Below, in pieces: positions 8,329 to 17,154 of a stretch of 64,000 nt of DNA. This DNA is from Caproiciproducens galactitolivorans. Its GTDB lineage: Bacteria > Bacillota > Clostridia > Oscillospirales > Acutalibacteraceae. Below the pieces are notes generated by a model. It worked only from the letters and a program-made list of their open reading frames with translations. It was not told where the DNA came from and made no database searches. The position numbers and the translations under genes were made by a program. Position 1 is the stretch's first letter, and each line of letters opens with the position of its first letter. The stretch covers positions 1 through 64,000 of the forward strand of contig NZ_JAPOHA010000010.1 in assembly GCF_026672255.1 (NCBI RefSeq), written 5' to 3'.

Positions 8329-10239
8329 TTAAATTGCACCTCCAATCACAATAATCATAAGAATCGTCATAATAGCGGAAGCCAAAACAAGCGACGGTTT
8401 TAAAAGCTTCTTTTCGCCGAAATAATCGTCCATATACCAGTTGGCAAGGTACATGGATTTTTCATGCCCGAAAGAGTCGACAAACGTGCGGTCATCGCCC
8501 TCATTGACACCGGCCATATAGGAGATGACCCTTTTATTCGCTTTGCCGAACGTAAGCAGGCGGACCGTAACCGGAAGGATGACGATCATACACAGCATCA
8601 GAAGCATAACGTTGAGATCGCTGCTGCTGATAATCGCCCCGATGGTGTCGTGGAACGTCTGGGACAGGAACGGTTCAACAAAGATATTGGAAAATACCGG
8701 GAACGAAATGCAGAGCGCGATAACGAGGAAAGTCAGCGTGTAAATGGAGCCTTTCTCGCTCTTGCGCACGGTATCCTTGAGCTGCGCGGAGCGATGGATA
8801 ACGGCAACCAGTTTGCCGAGCCATTTGCCCCAGTAGAACAGCGTGCTCGCGCTTCCGAAGATCAGGAACAGAACGAGCCAGACGCTCTTGGAATCGACGA
8901 ACGCCTTTAACGCGGCCCATTTGGAAATCAGCATTCCGAACGGGGCAAGGAACATGCCGCAGATACCGACGATCATAACGAACGCCAGCTTCGGAAGACG
9001 TACGATCAGGCCGTGCATGTCTTCAATATTGCGGCTGCCGGTGATGTTTTCCACCGCACCGACGGAAACGAACAGCAGGGATTTGGATACCGCGTGGAAC
9101 ACCAGCAGAAGGATTGCGGCCCAGACCGCCTGATGCAGTCCGACGCCCGCGCAGGCGGCAATCAGCCCCAGGTTGGAAATGGTGGAATAGGCAAGAACCT
9201 TTTTGCCGTCGCTCTGTGAAATGGCAAGCAGCGAAGCCGCAAAGAAGGTGAAGCCGCCGATGCTCGTCACCATGACCCCGGCAAGGTTGCCGTAGAGGGC
9301 GGGTGACAGGCGGATGAGAAGATAAACGCCGGCTTTTACCATGGTTGCCGAGTGCAGCAGAGCCGAAGTCGGCGTAGGCGCGACCATTGCGCCGAGAAGC
9401 CAGCGGGAAAACGGCATCTGCGCGCTTTTTGTCATTGCCGCAAAGGCCAGAAGGGTCACCGGAATGATCACCGCTTTGTTATTCGCGGCCGCGGCGACCA
9501 GATCCTGAAGATTCGCAATATGCAGCGCCATGGAGCTGTACAGAATCGCGCAGGCGAAGCCCAGGCCGCCCAGAAGGTTCATCCAGAGGGCGCGGAAGGA
9601 ATTGTTGATCGCTTCCTCCGTTTGGGTGTAGCCGATGAGCAAAAACGAGCAGAAGGTTGTGACTTCCCAGAAGAAATAGATCCAGGTAAGGTTGCTGGAG
9701 AAGATCAGCCCGAACATCGCGCCCATGAAGACAAACAGCATGGAAAGGAAGAACGAGGACCGATCCTTATACTCCGTATGATGTTTATGGTAATCCTTGA
9801 TATACCCGATCGCGTATACGCAGATCAGGCTGCCGACCACGCCGACGACAAGGCACATAATCAGGGTCAGGTAATCCACTACAATGTGGTCCCCGCCCTG
9901 TGCGCCGCGGCCGGCAAATTCCATCCACACAACAGGAAGCGTTCCTGCGGCGGACAGCAGAAGGATATAATACCTTTTATACCGGATGCCGTAGTAAAAC
10001 ACCAGACCCATCAAACCGAGCTCCGCGATCAGAAAAATCCGGTCGAGCATCTGTGTTTCCATAAGATAGGATTGCGTTTTTCCGCCTTGCAGCACATTGA
10101 TGCAGAGCAGCAAAACCGTTGCAACAATCACGATGCTGCTGCAAAAAATGAGCCCGTCCCGCAGCTTGCCCGGCTTTGCGCAGGCAATCAGCAAAGCAGC
10201 GAGAAAAGGAAAGACCATTAGGGTTGCTATCATTTCCAT
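8329..10239 (-). CDS. echA: EchA, NuoL/Mrp-like ion-translocating membrane subunit
   Basis: EchA is the large antiporter-like subunit thought to move H+ or Na+ during ferredoxin-driven H2 formation. The protein is almost wholly hydrophobic with many membrane spans. It carries the NuoL/M/N core, including the lysine- and histidine-bearing stretch LAFAAMTKSAQMPFSRWLLG, then APTPTSALLHSATMVKAG. The frame is open upstream to 10338, but the preceding 33 residues are polar and a GGTGG/GGGAG ribosome-binding region precedes the ATG at 10239, giving 636 residues. It is the first gene of the operon; a good minus-strand promoter lies 167 bases upstream. Whether H+ or Na+ is moved cannot be told. Confidence 0.94.
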   Translation of the reverse strand: MEMIATLMVFPFLAALLIACAKPGKLRDGLIFCSSIVIVATVLLLCINVLQGGKTQSYLMETQMLDRIFLIAELGLMGLVFYYGIRYKRYYILLLSAAGTLPVVWMEFAGRGAQGGDHIVVDYLTLIMCLVVGVVGSLICVYAIGYIKDYHKHHTEYKDRSSFFLSMLFVFMGAMFGLIFSSNLTWIYFFWEVTTFCSFLLIGYTQTEEAINNSFRALWMNLLGGLGFACAILYSSMALHIANLQDLVAAAANNKAVIIPVTLLAFAAMTKSAQMPFSRWLLGAMVAPTPTSALLHSATMVKAGVYLLIRLSPALYGNLAGVMVTSIGGFTFFAASLLAISQSDGKKVLAYSTISNLGLIAACAGVGLHQAVWAAILLLVFHAVSKSLLFVSVGAVENITGSRNIEDMHGLIVRLPKLAFVMIVGICGMFLAPFGMLISKWAALKAFVDSKSVWLVLFLIFGSASTLFYWGKWLGKLVAVIHRSAQLKDTVRKSEKGSIYTLTFLVIALCISFPVFSNIFVEPFLSQTFHDTIGAIISSSDLNVMLLMLCMIVILPVTVRLLTFGKANKRVISYMAGVNEGDDRTFVDSFGHEKSMYLANWYMDDYFGEKKLLKPSLVLASAIMTILMIIVIGGAI

Positions 10240-10405
10240 AATTACCACCGTTTCTCCCTTGAACTTATTCCCCCGCATTTTCATGCGGAATGCACAGAGC
10301 ATAATATAGGAAAAGGAAGGATTCTCCAAAAAATTCAAGTATTTGTCCTACATTGTGCTCCAAAAAAATATATTAATGTTGCTTTTAACAACAGACACAG
10401 ATAAT

Positions 10406-10434
10406 ATAATAGTCACATTTGTGCAAAAGTGCAA
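10406..10434 (-). promoter_or_regulatory. Predicted sigma-A promoter of the ech-hyp operon
   Basis: Read on the minus strand there is TTGCAC (10434-10429), a 17-base spacer and TATTAT (10411-10406). It would start a leader of about 160 bases before echA. The leader contains a small CCGCAT...ATGCGG hairpin but no recognised riboswitch. Confidence 0.65.
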
Positions 10435-10555
10435 GGTTAATATTCACCCTTTTTCGTTCTTTTTGTTAATGGATTTTATATAAAATCATCAAAAACATTG
10501 GGATACTTTGTCAATAATGACTGACCGGAATATAGATACTACAAAATTCAGGCTG

Positions 10556-10591
10556 AAAAAAACGCATAACCACGAACGGTTATGCGTTTTT
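10556..10591 (-). terminator. Rho-independent terminator (bidirectional)
   Basis: AACGCATAACC (10561-10571) pairs perfectly with GGTTATGCGTT (10578-10588). A-rich sequence on the left and T-rich on the right make it work in either direction. It most likely ends the minus-strand transcript of the transglutaminase gene, whose stop codon is at 10615. Confidence 0.85.
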
Positions 10592-10614
10592 GTGACCAGC
10601 TTGCCGCAGAACCG

Positions 10615-13164
10615 TCAGGCCTGTTTGTTCGCGGCCTCGATTATCTTGAGAAGCAAATCGGCAATTCCCACATTATAGCCGCTGGAGGCATACACGCCGC
10701 GCCCGCTGCGCGCAACAATAGCAAGGGGCAGCTTGTCGGGGTCGACGAACATCCTGCGGGCCATGGGGACCGCGGTTTCCGAAAAGTCGGCGCGGCGCAC
10801 CAAAGCGGCGGGAATGGCCTCCTTCGCCTTTATGAAGGTTGCGTTCTTCCACGCGGCGCCGTCGCGGATAAGGAACAGAATCCGGCAGTCGGCGGCGCCC
10901 AGCGCGTCCTTTGCTTCCATAAACTCATTCAAAATATGCTCGGTGGGTTCCCGGCCTTCTTCCAGCCAGACAACCAGCGCGGTTCCCCCGCCGATTACGG
11001 AATCCGCCGGAACGGCCTCGTTCCGATCATTATCAATCCGGAATGCTGGAAGCGGGATATCCTGAATCAGGTCGCTGATCTCCGTTTTGCACAGTTCAAT
11101 CGAAAGTTCCTTTTCGTCCCCCGCGCTTAACCGGAAGCAGTATTTCTTCGCGAACTGGTTTCCGTTCGGCGTGCGGCTGGAAGTCAGCAGGCGGTACGCG
11201 CCCGGCTTCAGGCTCAGCGCAAGCTTTCCGTCTGCCCACGCGGCGTCGGTAAGGTCCAGCGTCCGGTACTCGCCATGATTCAGCACAGCCAGCGTCCAGT
11301 TGTGCAGATACGCCCATTTTTCCCCGCCGCCCAGCAGGGTAACCTTTGCCTCTTCCCCGTTTTTCGCTTTTTCCTGCGCGTCGCGGAACGCTCCGTCACG
11401 GTAATACTGGGGAACCATGTCCACCGGATTCAAACGCGCGGGGATGCCCAGCGTGCGGCAGATCGCGGTAAACAGCACCCTGCGGTCGAGTTCCCCGCCC
11501 TGGCCGGTGCGCACAACGCACACGGGCGTGGCGGTCAGGCGCTCGCTCTGCCTGTCCGGACTGACCTGATATTTTCCGACATACGCCCAAATGTTTTTGG
11601 GGTCGGCACGGAAGGATTCCGCCGTGGGTTCGTCAAACAGGCCCGAAAGGAAGGTCCGGTATTCGGAAAGCTGTTCCAGATACACGCGCGGGCACAGAAT
11701 ATAAGGTACAAAAAGATTGTCCGGGAAATTTTTACGATAGGGAAGCGCTTCGCGGAAATGTTCCGCAAGAACCGCGGCGCGAACGTCGCGAAGATCCTTT
11801 TTCATTAAAGAGTGAAGCATTTTTATCGGAAGCTCCCGGTTTTTCTCCCCGAAGTCCATGGACAGGAAATCGTAAACCTCCGGGAAATTGCCCTCGGCCG
11901 ATTTCAGAAGCGCCCGCACTTCTTCCGGATGCGCGAAACGGGTGGCAAGCGTTTCCGCCTTATCTTTCTGATAGAATCCGGCGGCGTACTCCTTGCGCTT
12001 CCGGTCGGCTTCGCCGATGATCTTCCGCCTTGCTTCCTTCTGCTCCTCCGTCAGCGCGATAAAATTGCGGGAGCTGTCCTTCGGCGCGCGGAAAACAAAA
12101 TCTTCCTGCGCGTCCGGCTCTGCGGAAACCGCGCGGGTAAAGTCGATTTCGATCGAATCGGTTTCTTCCGTGTCGACAAAAACTTCGGCAAAACGCCCGT
12201 CCTTCACCGCGTGAATATGAATGCTGCCGAAGCCGAGCGTTACGGCCGCGCGGCCCGCTTCATCCGTTTTTACGGAAGCGATGGGCGAAAACTCCGAACC
12301 GTTTAAAAGTTCAAAGTGAACCGTAACATCGGCGAGCGGCTCCGGATTTTTCACCGTAACCGTAAAGCGGCGCTTTTCCGCGTAGCGTTTGAGTTCATTT
12401 AAATAGAGGGTGCAGCCGTCGCGGGTGACCTCCTCTTCGTCCTTTGACGGCAGGAACGCCTTGCAGGTCATCAGCATGGAGCGCGCCGCGGCTTCGGTGA
12501 ACCATCCGCGGTTTAAAACCGGCTCCGGCTCACACGCGCCGAGGAAATACCAGTCCCCGTCGCACCAGACTTCTACCCAGGCATGGTTGTCATCGCAGTG
12601 CGCCCAGCGGGGCGCGTAAATCTGGCGCGCCGGAATCCCGACGCTGCGCAGGGCGGTTACCGCGAAGGTGGATTCCTCGCCGCAGCGCCCGTAAGAGGAT
12701 TTCATAACGGTAAGCGGCGAAACGGTACGGTCGTCCGTCGCCTGATAGGTGACGTGCTCGGCGCACCAGATATTGACCTCCAGCGCGGCCTCCTTCATGC
12801 TTTTTCCGCGAACCCGTTCGGAGAGTTCTTTTCGGAAAAGCGGGCGGCAGTCCGCAATCGCTTCATTATTAATACGGTAGGAAAGCACATAATTCAGGAA
12901 AATATCTTCCGGAATCCGGCTTTCCCAAAAAGGATTTTCCCAAGCGGAAAGGCCGAACCGCGCAAATTTTTGATAAAGGGAAAAATCATAGTCGCCGATA
13001 TCGCTTGCGGGCATGGTGCTGTAGAAAAATTCCAGAACGGTGCGTTCGTCTTCGCCGCAATCCCGCATCCGCTCGCAAATTCCCTCGCCGCCATGCCCCA
13101 GGGTGGCCCGGGTTTCCATAAACTTCCGGTGAACCGTATCCCGAAGCGCCTGTGAAAAACTCAT
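10615..13164 (-). CDS. Large transglutaminase-fold protein
   Basis: An 849-residue protein with a transglutaminase-like (papain-like) domain in its first third: YGRCGEES carries the likely nucleophilic cysteine, NHAWVEVW the histidine, and WYFLGACEPEP lies where the third catalytic residue is expected, with Glu rather than the common Asp. The rest is long and without a clear motif; a second part around residue 560-640 also looks like a degenerate transglutaminase core (VVRTGQGGELDRRVLF...GIPARLNP). No signal peptide is visible, so it should be cytoplasmic. The frame opens at 13200, but AAGGAGG is properly spaced only for the ATG at 13164. Substrate is unknown. It lies 50 bases downstream of no obvious partner; oppF ends on its far side without a clear terminator, so read-through from the opp operon is possible. 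Confidence 0.8.
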   Translation of the reverse strand: MSFSQALRDTVHRKFMETRATLGHGGEGICERMRDCGEDERTVLEFFYSTMPASDIGDYDFSLYQKFARFGLSAWENPFWESRIPEDIFLNYVLSYRINNEAIADCRPLFRKELSERVRGKSMKEAALEVNIWCAEHVTYQATDDRTVSPLTVMKSSYGRCGEESTFAVTALRSVGIPARQIYAPRWAHCDDNHAWVEVWCDGDWYFLGACEPEPVLNRGWFTEAAARSMLMTCKAFLPSKDEEEVTRDGCTLYLNELKRYAEKRRFTVTVKNPEPLADVTVHFELLNGSEFSPIASVKTDEAGRAAVTLGFGSIHIHAVKDGRFAEVFVDTEETDSIEIDFTRAVSAEPDAQEDFVFRAPKDSSRNFIALTEEQKEARRKIIGEADRKRKEYAAGFYQKDKAETLATRFAHPEEVRALLKSAEGNFPEVYDFLSMDFGEKNRELPIKMLHSLMKKDLRDVRAAVLAEHFREALPYRKNFPDNLFVPYILCPRVYLEQLSEYRTFLSGLFDEPTAESFRADPKNIWAYVGKYQVSPDRQSERLTATPVCVVRTGQGGELDRRVLFTAICRTLGIPARLNPVDMVPQYYRDGAFRDAQEKAKNGEEAKVTLLGGGEKWAYLHNWTLAVLNHGEYRTLDLTDAAWADGKLALSLKPGAYRLLTSSRTPNGNQFAKKYCFRLSAGDEKELSIELCKTEISDLIQDIPLPAFRIDNDRNEAVPADSVIGGGTALVVWLEEGREPTEHILNEFMEAKDALGAADCRILFLIRDGAAWKNATFIKAKEAIPAALVRRADFSETAVPMARRMFVDPDKLPLAIVARSGRGVYASSGYNVGIADLLLKIIEAANKQA

Positions 13165-13214
13165 ATCCATATCCTCCTTGCACACCATATATCTTAACAT
13201 ATCCTAATATTCTG

Positions 13215-14195
13215 TTAAGCCTGCGGGGATTTCATCAAGTGACAGGCAACAAAATGGCCCGGCTTCACCTCGACCATCTTCGGCGCCTCTTTCCGGCACT
13301 GCTCCGTCGCCTTCGGGCAGCGGGAGCAGAAGTGGCAGCATTCCGGCAGATTGATCGGGCTGGGGATGGAGCCCTGCAGCGGCACACGGCTGCGGGACTG
13401 CTCCAGATCCGGGTCCGGAAGCGGAATTGCGGAAAGCAGGGCCTGCGTGTAGGGGTGGAGCGGATTGTCAAACAGTTCCCTGCTTTCCGCCAGCTCGGCC
13501 ATGCTGCCGAGGTACATAACCCCCACGCGGTCGCTGATATACTTTACCATGGAAAGGTCGTGCGCGATGAACAGGTACGTCAGCTTCCGTTCTTCCTGCA
13601 ATTTTTTCAGCAGGTTGATAACCTGCGCCTGAATAGAAACATCCAGCGCGGAAATCGGTTCGTCCGCGATCACGAAATCGGGATTCACCGCGAGCGCGCG
13701 GGCGATGCCGATACGCTGGCGCTGCCCGCCCGAAAATTCATGCGGGAAACGGTTGGCGTGTTCCTCCTGCAAACCGACGACCTCCAGAAGGTCAACCACC
13801 ATCTGGGCGCGCTCCTGCGCGGATTTGGCAAGGTGATGCGCGTCGATTCCCTCCGCGATGATATCCATGACCTTCATGCGAGGATTCAGGGAAGCGTACG
13901 GGTCCTGAAAGATCATCTGCATCCGGCGGGAAAGCTCGTGGCTCTGCGCGGCGCTCATTTTGCCGTGTACGTCGGCGCCGTCGAACCGAACGCTGCCGCC
14001 GGTGGCGCCGTAAAGCCGGATGATCGTGCGGCCCAGCGTCGATTTTCCGCAGCCGGATTCCCCGACCAGACCGAAGGTTTCCCCGCGGTAAATGGAAAAG
14101 CTGACGTCGTCCACCGCTTTCAGCGTCTGATTTTTTCCTACGTTAAAATACCGTTTCAGGTTCTTCACCTGTAAAATCACTTTTTCCTCAGGCAT
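13215..14195 (-). CDS. oppF: OppF-type peptide ABC transporter ATP-binding protein
   Basis: One of the two ATPases of a peptide/dipeptide importer. Walker A (GESGCGKST), the ABC signature (FSGGQRQRIGIARAL) and Walker B (DFVIADEP) are present. The C-terminal oligopeptide-transport domain follows, with the cysteine-rich end (CCHFCSRCPKAT) that carries an Fe-S or metal site in the family. The start is uncertain between GTG 14204 and ATG 14195; both overlap oppD. I chose ATG for spacing from AAGGA. It is the last gene of oppABCDF. Peptide specificity cannot be read from the ATPase. Confidence 0.93.
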   Translation of the reverse strand: MPEEKVILQVKNLKRYFNVGKNQTLKAVDDVSFSIYRGETFGLVGESGCGKSTLGRTIIRLYGATGGSVRFDGADVHGKMSAAQSHELSRRMQMIFQDPYASLNPRMKVMDIIAEGIDAHHLAKSAQERAQMVVDLLEVVGLQEEHANRFPHEFSGGQRQRIGIARALAVNPDFVIADEPISALDVSIQAQVINLLKKLQEERKLTYLFIAHDLSMVKYISDRVGVMYLGSMAELAESRELFDNPLHPYTQALLSAIPLPDPDLEQSRSRVPLQGSIPSPINLPECCHFCSRCPKATEQCRKEAPKMVEVKPGHFVACHLMKSPQA

Positions 14196-15195
14196 TGTCC
14201 GCACCGTCCTTTCCCTGCTCCTTCGCGCGCTCGTCCAAAAGCCAGCAGGCGGCTTTATGCGTTTCGGAAAGACAGGTGTATTCCGGCATATATGCCTCGC
14301 ACACCTTCATCGTGTGCGGGCAGCGGGCGGCGAAAGGACAGCCCTTCGGCGGGTCCATCAGGTCGGGCGGCGTGCCCGGGATGGAAAAGAGCTGCTGGTT
14401 ATGCTCGTGCAGCTTCGGGATGGAAGCCAAAAGGCCCTTCGTATACGGGTGGGCGGTCTGATAAAACACATCGCGCAGGTTTCCGGTTTCCACCAGCTTG
14501 CCGCCGTACATAACGGCCACGCGGTCCGCAATATTGGCAACCACGCCGAGGTTATGCGTAATCAATATAATGGATGTATCGATTTTCCCCTGCAATTCCT
14601 TCATTAAATCCAGAATCTGCGCCTGAATGGTAACGTCGAGCGCGGTAGTCGGCTCGTCCGCAATCAGGATTTTCGGGTTGCAGGCAAGCGCGATCGCAAT
14701 GATTACGCGCTGACGCATTCCGCCGGAAAGCTGGTGGGGGTACTGCCCGAACCGGGTTTCCGGATTCGAAAGCCCAACCAGCCGAATCTGCTCGATCGCC
14801 TTTTCCTTCAGCGTTTCTTTGGAAAATTCGGGGTGATGTTCGTGAAGGACCTCCATAATCTGCTTGCCGACGGTCATGGTCGGATTCAGCGAAGTCATCG
14901 GGTCCTGAAAGATCATGGAAATATCCTCGCCGCGGATTTTCTGCATTTCGCGCTCCGGCAGCTTGGAAAGCTCTTTCCCTTCCATGAAAACCGTGCCTTC
15001 CGCGATTTTGCCGTTGTTGGGCAAAAGTCCCATAATTCCCTTTACGGTAATGGATTTTCCCGAACCGGATTCGCCCACAATGGCGAGGGTTTCGCCTTTC
15101 TGGAGCGAGAAGCTTACGCCGCGCACAGCCTTTACAATCCCGAGCTGCGTCTTGATATGTACATTCAGATTTTCTACTTCCAATAAACTGCTCAT
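14188..15195 (-). CDS. oppD: OppD-type peptide ABC transporter ATP-binding protein
   Basis: Second ATPase of the peptide importer. It has Walker A (GESGSGKSIT), the Q-loop (IFQDPMTSLNP), the signature LSGGMRQRV, Walker B (KILIADEPTTALD) and the family's C-terminal cysteines (CPFAARCPHTMKVC). The longest frame begins at 15210, but GAGGAGGG is spaced for the ATG at 15195 (MSSLLEVE). The end overlaps oppF. Length of 335 is standard. Confidence 0.94.
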   Translation of the reverse strand: MSSLLEVENLNVHIKTQLGIVKAVRGVSFSLQKGETLAIVGESGSGKSITVKGIMGLLPNNGKIAEGTVFMEGKELSKLPEREMQKIRGEDISMIFQDPMTSLNPTMTVGKQIMEVLHEHHPEFSKETLKEKAIEQIRLVGLSNPETRFGQYPHQLSGGMRQRVIIAIALACNPKILIADEPTTALDVTIQAQILDLMKELQGKIDTSIILITHNLGVVANIADRVAVMYGGKLVETGNLRDVFYQTAHPYTKGLLASIPKLHEHNQQLFSIPGTPPDLMDPPKGCPFAARCPHTMKVCEAYMPEYTCLSETHKAACWLLDERAKEQGKDGADNA

Positions 15196-15206
15196 TGCGG
15201 CCCTCC

Positions 15207-16130
15207 TCACTGTCTCATTCTGGGGTCGAGCGCGTCGCGGAGCCCGTCACCCAGGATACTGAAGCAAACCATGATTAAAATAATGACCAGAGCGGGGAAG
15301 ATCAGCAGATACGGGAAATTCTGCAAAACGTGATACCCGTTGTTGATCAGAACGCCCAGCGAGGCATTCGGTTCGGCCAGACCGATTCCGATAAAGCTTA
15401 AAAACGCTTCGGTAAAAATCGCCGACGGAATGTCGAACATGGCGTTGATGACAATCACGCCGACCGTATTCGGAATGAGGTGTTTTAGGATAATTTCCCG
15501 GTTGCTGGTGCCCAGTACCCGGGCGGCCAGAACAAATTCCTGACTTTTCAGCTTCAGAATCTGCGCGCGCACCAGGCGCGCCATGTTGACCCAGCCGGTA
15601 ATGGATAGCGCCAGAACAATCGTCCAGATTCCGGCGGGCATCACCATCATTAAAAGGATGACGATAATGAGCTGCGGAACGCCGACAAGGACTTCGATGA
15701 TCCGCTGCATCACCGCGTCCACCTTGCCGCCGAACAGCGCCGACACTGCGCCGAACGTTACGCCGATAAACAAATCGATGAACGCGGCGGTAAACGCGAT
15801 CAGAAGCGAAATCCGCGTGCCCTGCCAGATACGCGCCCACTGGTCGCGCCCGAACTGGTCTGTGCCGAAGGGATAGGCGGCGCTTGGGGATTTATAAATC
15901 TGCGAATAATCGGTATCGAAGAAGGTATGCTTTGCGAAAACCGGGCCGAACAGGGCAAGAAGAATCACGATGATGAGAATAAACAGGCTGCAAACAGCCG
16001 CTTTGTTCTTTTTCAGGCGCAGCCAGCCGTCCTGAAAAGCCGTCAGGTTGGGGCGGGCGATATGCTCCCTTGCTTCCTTGTCCACCTCCGCTTTGACAAA
16101 CAGTTCCTGAGGGATTTCTGTTTTCGTCAT
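15207..16130 (-). CDS. oppC: OppC-type peptide ABC transporter permease
   Basis: Inner-membrane permease with an N-terminal cytoplasmic leader of about 40 residues and six predicted spans. The EAA-type loop (LGTSNREIILKHLIPN) that contacts the ATPases is clear, and the protein ends GDGLRDALDPRMRQ as DppC/OppC proteins do. It starts four bases after oppB with a strong GGGGGG-rich site. Confidence 0.94.
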   Translation of the reverse strand: MTKTEIPQELFVKAEVDKEAREHIARPNLTAFQDGWLRLKKNKAAVCSLFILIIVILLALFGPVFAKHTFFDTDYSQIYKSPSAAYPFGTDQFGRDQWARIWQGTRISLLIAFTAAFIDLFIGVTFGAVSALFGGKVDAVMQRIIEVLVGVPQLIIVILLMMVMPAGIWTIVLALSITGWVNMARLVRAQILKLKSQEFVLAARVLGTSNREIILKHLIPNTVGVIVINAMFDIPSAIFTEAFLSFIGIGLAEPNASLGVLINNGYHVLQNFPYLLIFPALVIILIMVCFSILGDGLRDALDPRMRQ

Positions 16131-16133
16131 TTG

Positions 16134-17075
16134 TTAATCCCCCTTTCCGTTGGATGCCAGGCGAATCCGCGGGTCAATGACCGAATAAAGGACGTCGACA
16201 ACCAGCATCACAAAAATGTAGAACGAGCTGTAAAAGACGGTAATCCCCATAATCGTTGAATAGTCGTTTGTCTTGATGGAATCCACAAACAGGCTGCCGA
16301 TGCCGGGAATACTGTAAATATTTTCGACCGCAAGGGAACCGGTGAGCAGGTTGACCACAATCGGGCCAAGGATGGTTACAACCGGAATGATCGAGTTGCG
16401 CACCGCGTGCCGCATCAGGACTTTAAACTGGTTCAGGCCCTTCGCCTTGGCGGTAACGATATAATCCTGTTCCAGCACATCCAGCATTTCCGTGCGCATA
16501 AAGCGCGCGATCATGGCGGTAACGCTGAACGAAAGCGCAACGGAGGGCAGAATGGAACATTTCCAGCTTTCCCAGAAAGCCACGGGGAGGATTCCCCATT
16601 TCAGGCCGATAAAATATTGCAGCAGCGCCGCGGCGACGAAGTTCGGAACCGACACGCCCAGAACGGCGATCACCATGGTGAAATAATCGATTCCGCTGTT
16701 ATGCCGCCACGCGGCGATAATCCCCAGAATCAGGCCGATGGAGAGGCCGATCAGGATCGCCTGAAGACCGATCAGGGCCGAGGGGCCGATCCGCCCCAGA
16801 ATAACGCCGGAAACCGGCTGCCCCGAGTAGAAAAACGAGGTTCCGAAATCCCCTTTCGCCACATTCAAGATATATTTTCCGTACTGCACGATTACCGGGT
16901 CATTCAGCCCGTATTTTTCCAGCATCTGCGTCTGCTGCTCCGGCGGAAGCAGGGAAAAGCGTTCCGAATCGAACGGCGTGCCGGGCAGTTTTTTCATCAG
17001 GAAAAAGGTTGTTGTTAAAATGATTAACAGGGTAATCAGCAAATACACAATGCGCTTGCATATGTACCTGAACAT
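16134..17075 (-). CDS. oppB: OppB-type peptide ABC transporter permease
   Basis: The partner permease of 313 residues, beginning MFRYICKRIVYLLITLLIIL with the typical first span and the motif LPGTPFDSE. The EAA loop is AKGLNQFKVLMRHAVRN, and the C-terminal DVLYSVIDPRIRL is typical. It follows the hairpin at 17107-17131 that separates it from oppA, so its expression should be lower than that of the binding protein. Confidence 0.94.
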   Translation of the reverse strand: MFRYICKRIVYLLITLLIILTTTFFLMKKLPGTPFDSERFSLLPPEQQTQMLEKYGLNDPVIVQYGKYILNVAKGDFGTSFFYSGQPVSGVILGRIGPSALIGLQAILIGLSIGLILGIIAAWRHNSGIDYFTMVIAVLGVSVPNFVAAALLQYFIGLKWGILPVAFWESWKCSILPSVALSFSVTAMIARFMRTEMLDVLEQDYIVTAKAKGLNQFKVLMRHAVRNSIIPVVTILGPIVVNLLTGSLAVENIYSIPGIGSLFVDSIKTNDYSTIMGITVFYSSFYIFVMLVVDVLYSVIDPRIRLASNGKGD

Positions 17076-17106
17076 TCCGTATGCCCTCCCTCGATATGTT
17101 TATTAA

Positions 17107-17131
17107 AAAAGAGGAGGAAAACTCCCCCTCT
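17107..17131 (-). terminator. Intercistronic terminator between oppA and oppB
   Basis: On the minus strand a 9-base stem (AGAGGGGGA with TCCTCCTCT, loop GTTT) is followed by TTTTTT. It lies 24 bases after the oppA stop and before oppB. Such leaky terminators let the binding protein be made in excess over the membrane parts. Confidence 0.8.
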
Positions 17132-17154
17132 TTCCTTCTACTTTCCCGTTTACC

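Larger units (their letters stand above)
10240..10614. other. Intergenic region between echA and the transglutaminase gene
   Basis: This AT-rich stretch of 375 bases holds the ech leader and promoter and, at its right end, a terminator. Apart from these two signals I see no gene and no known riboswitch. Confidence 0.7.

Noticed and set aside
9352-10221. Plus-strand ORF of 289 residues opposite echA
   Set aside because: Antisense to the hydrophobic echA; the polar His/Gln/Asp-rich product is the expected complement of membrane-protein codons.
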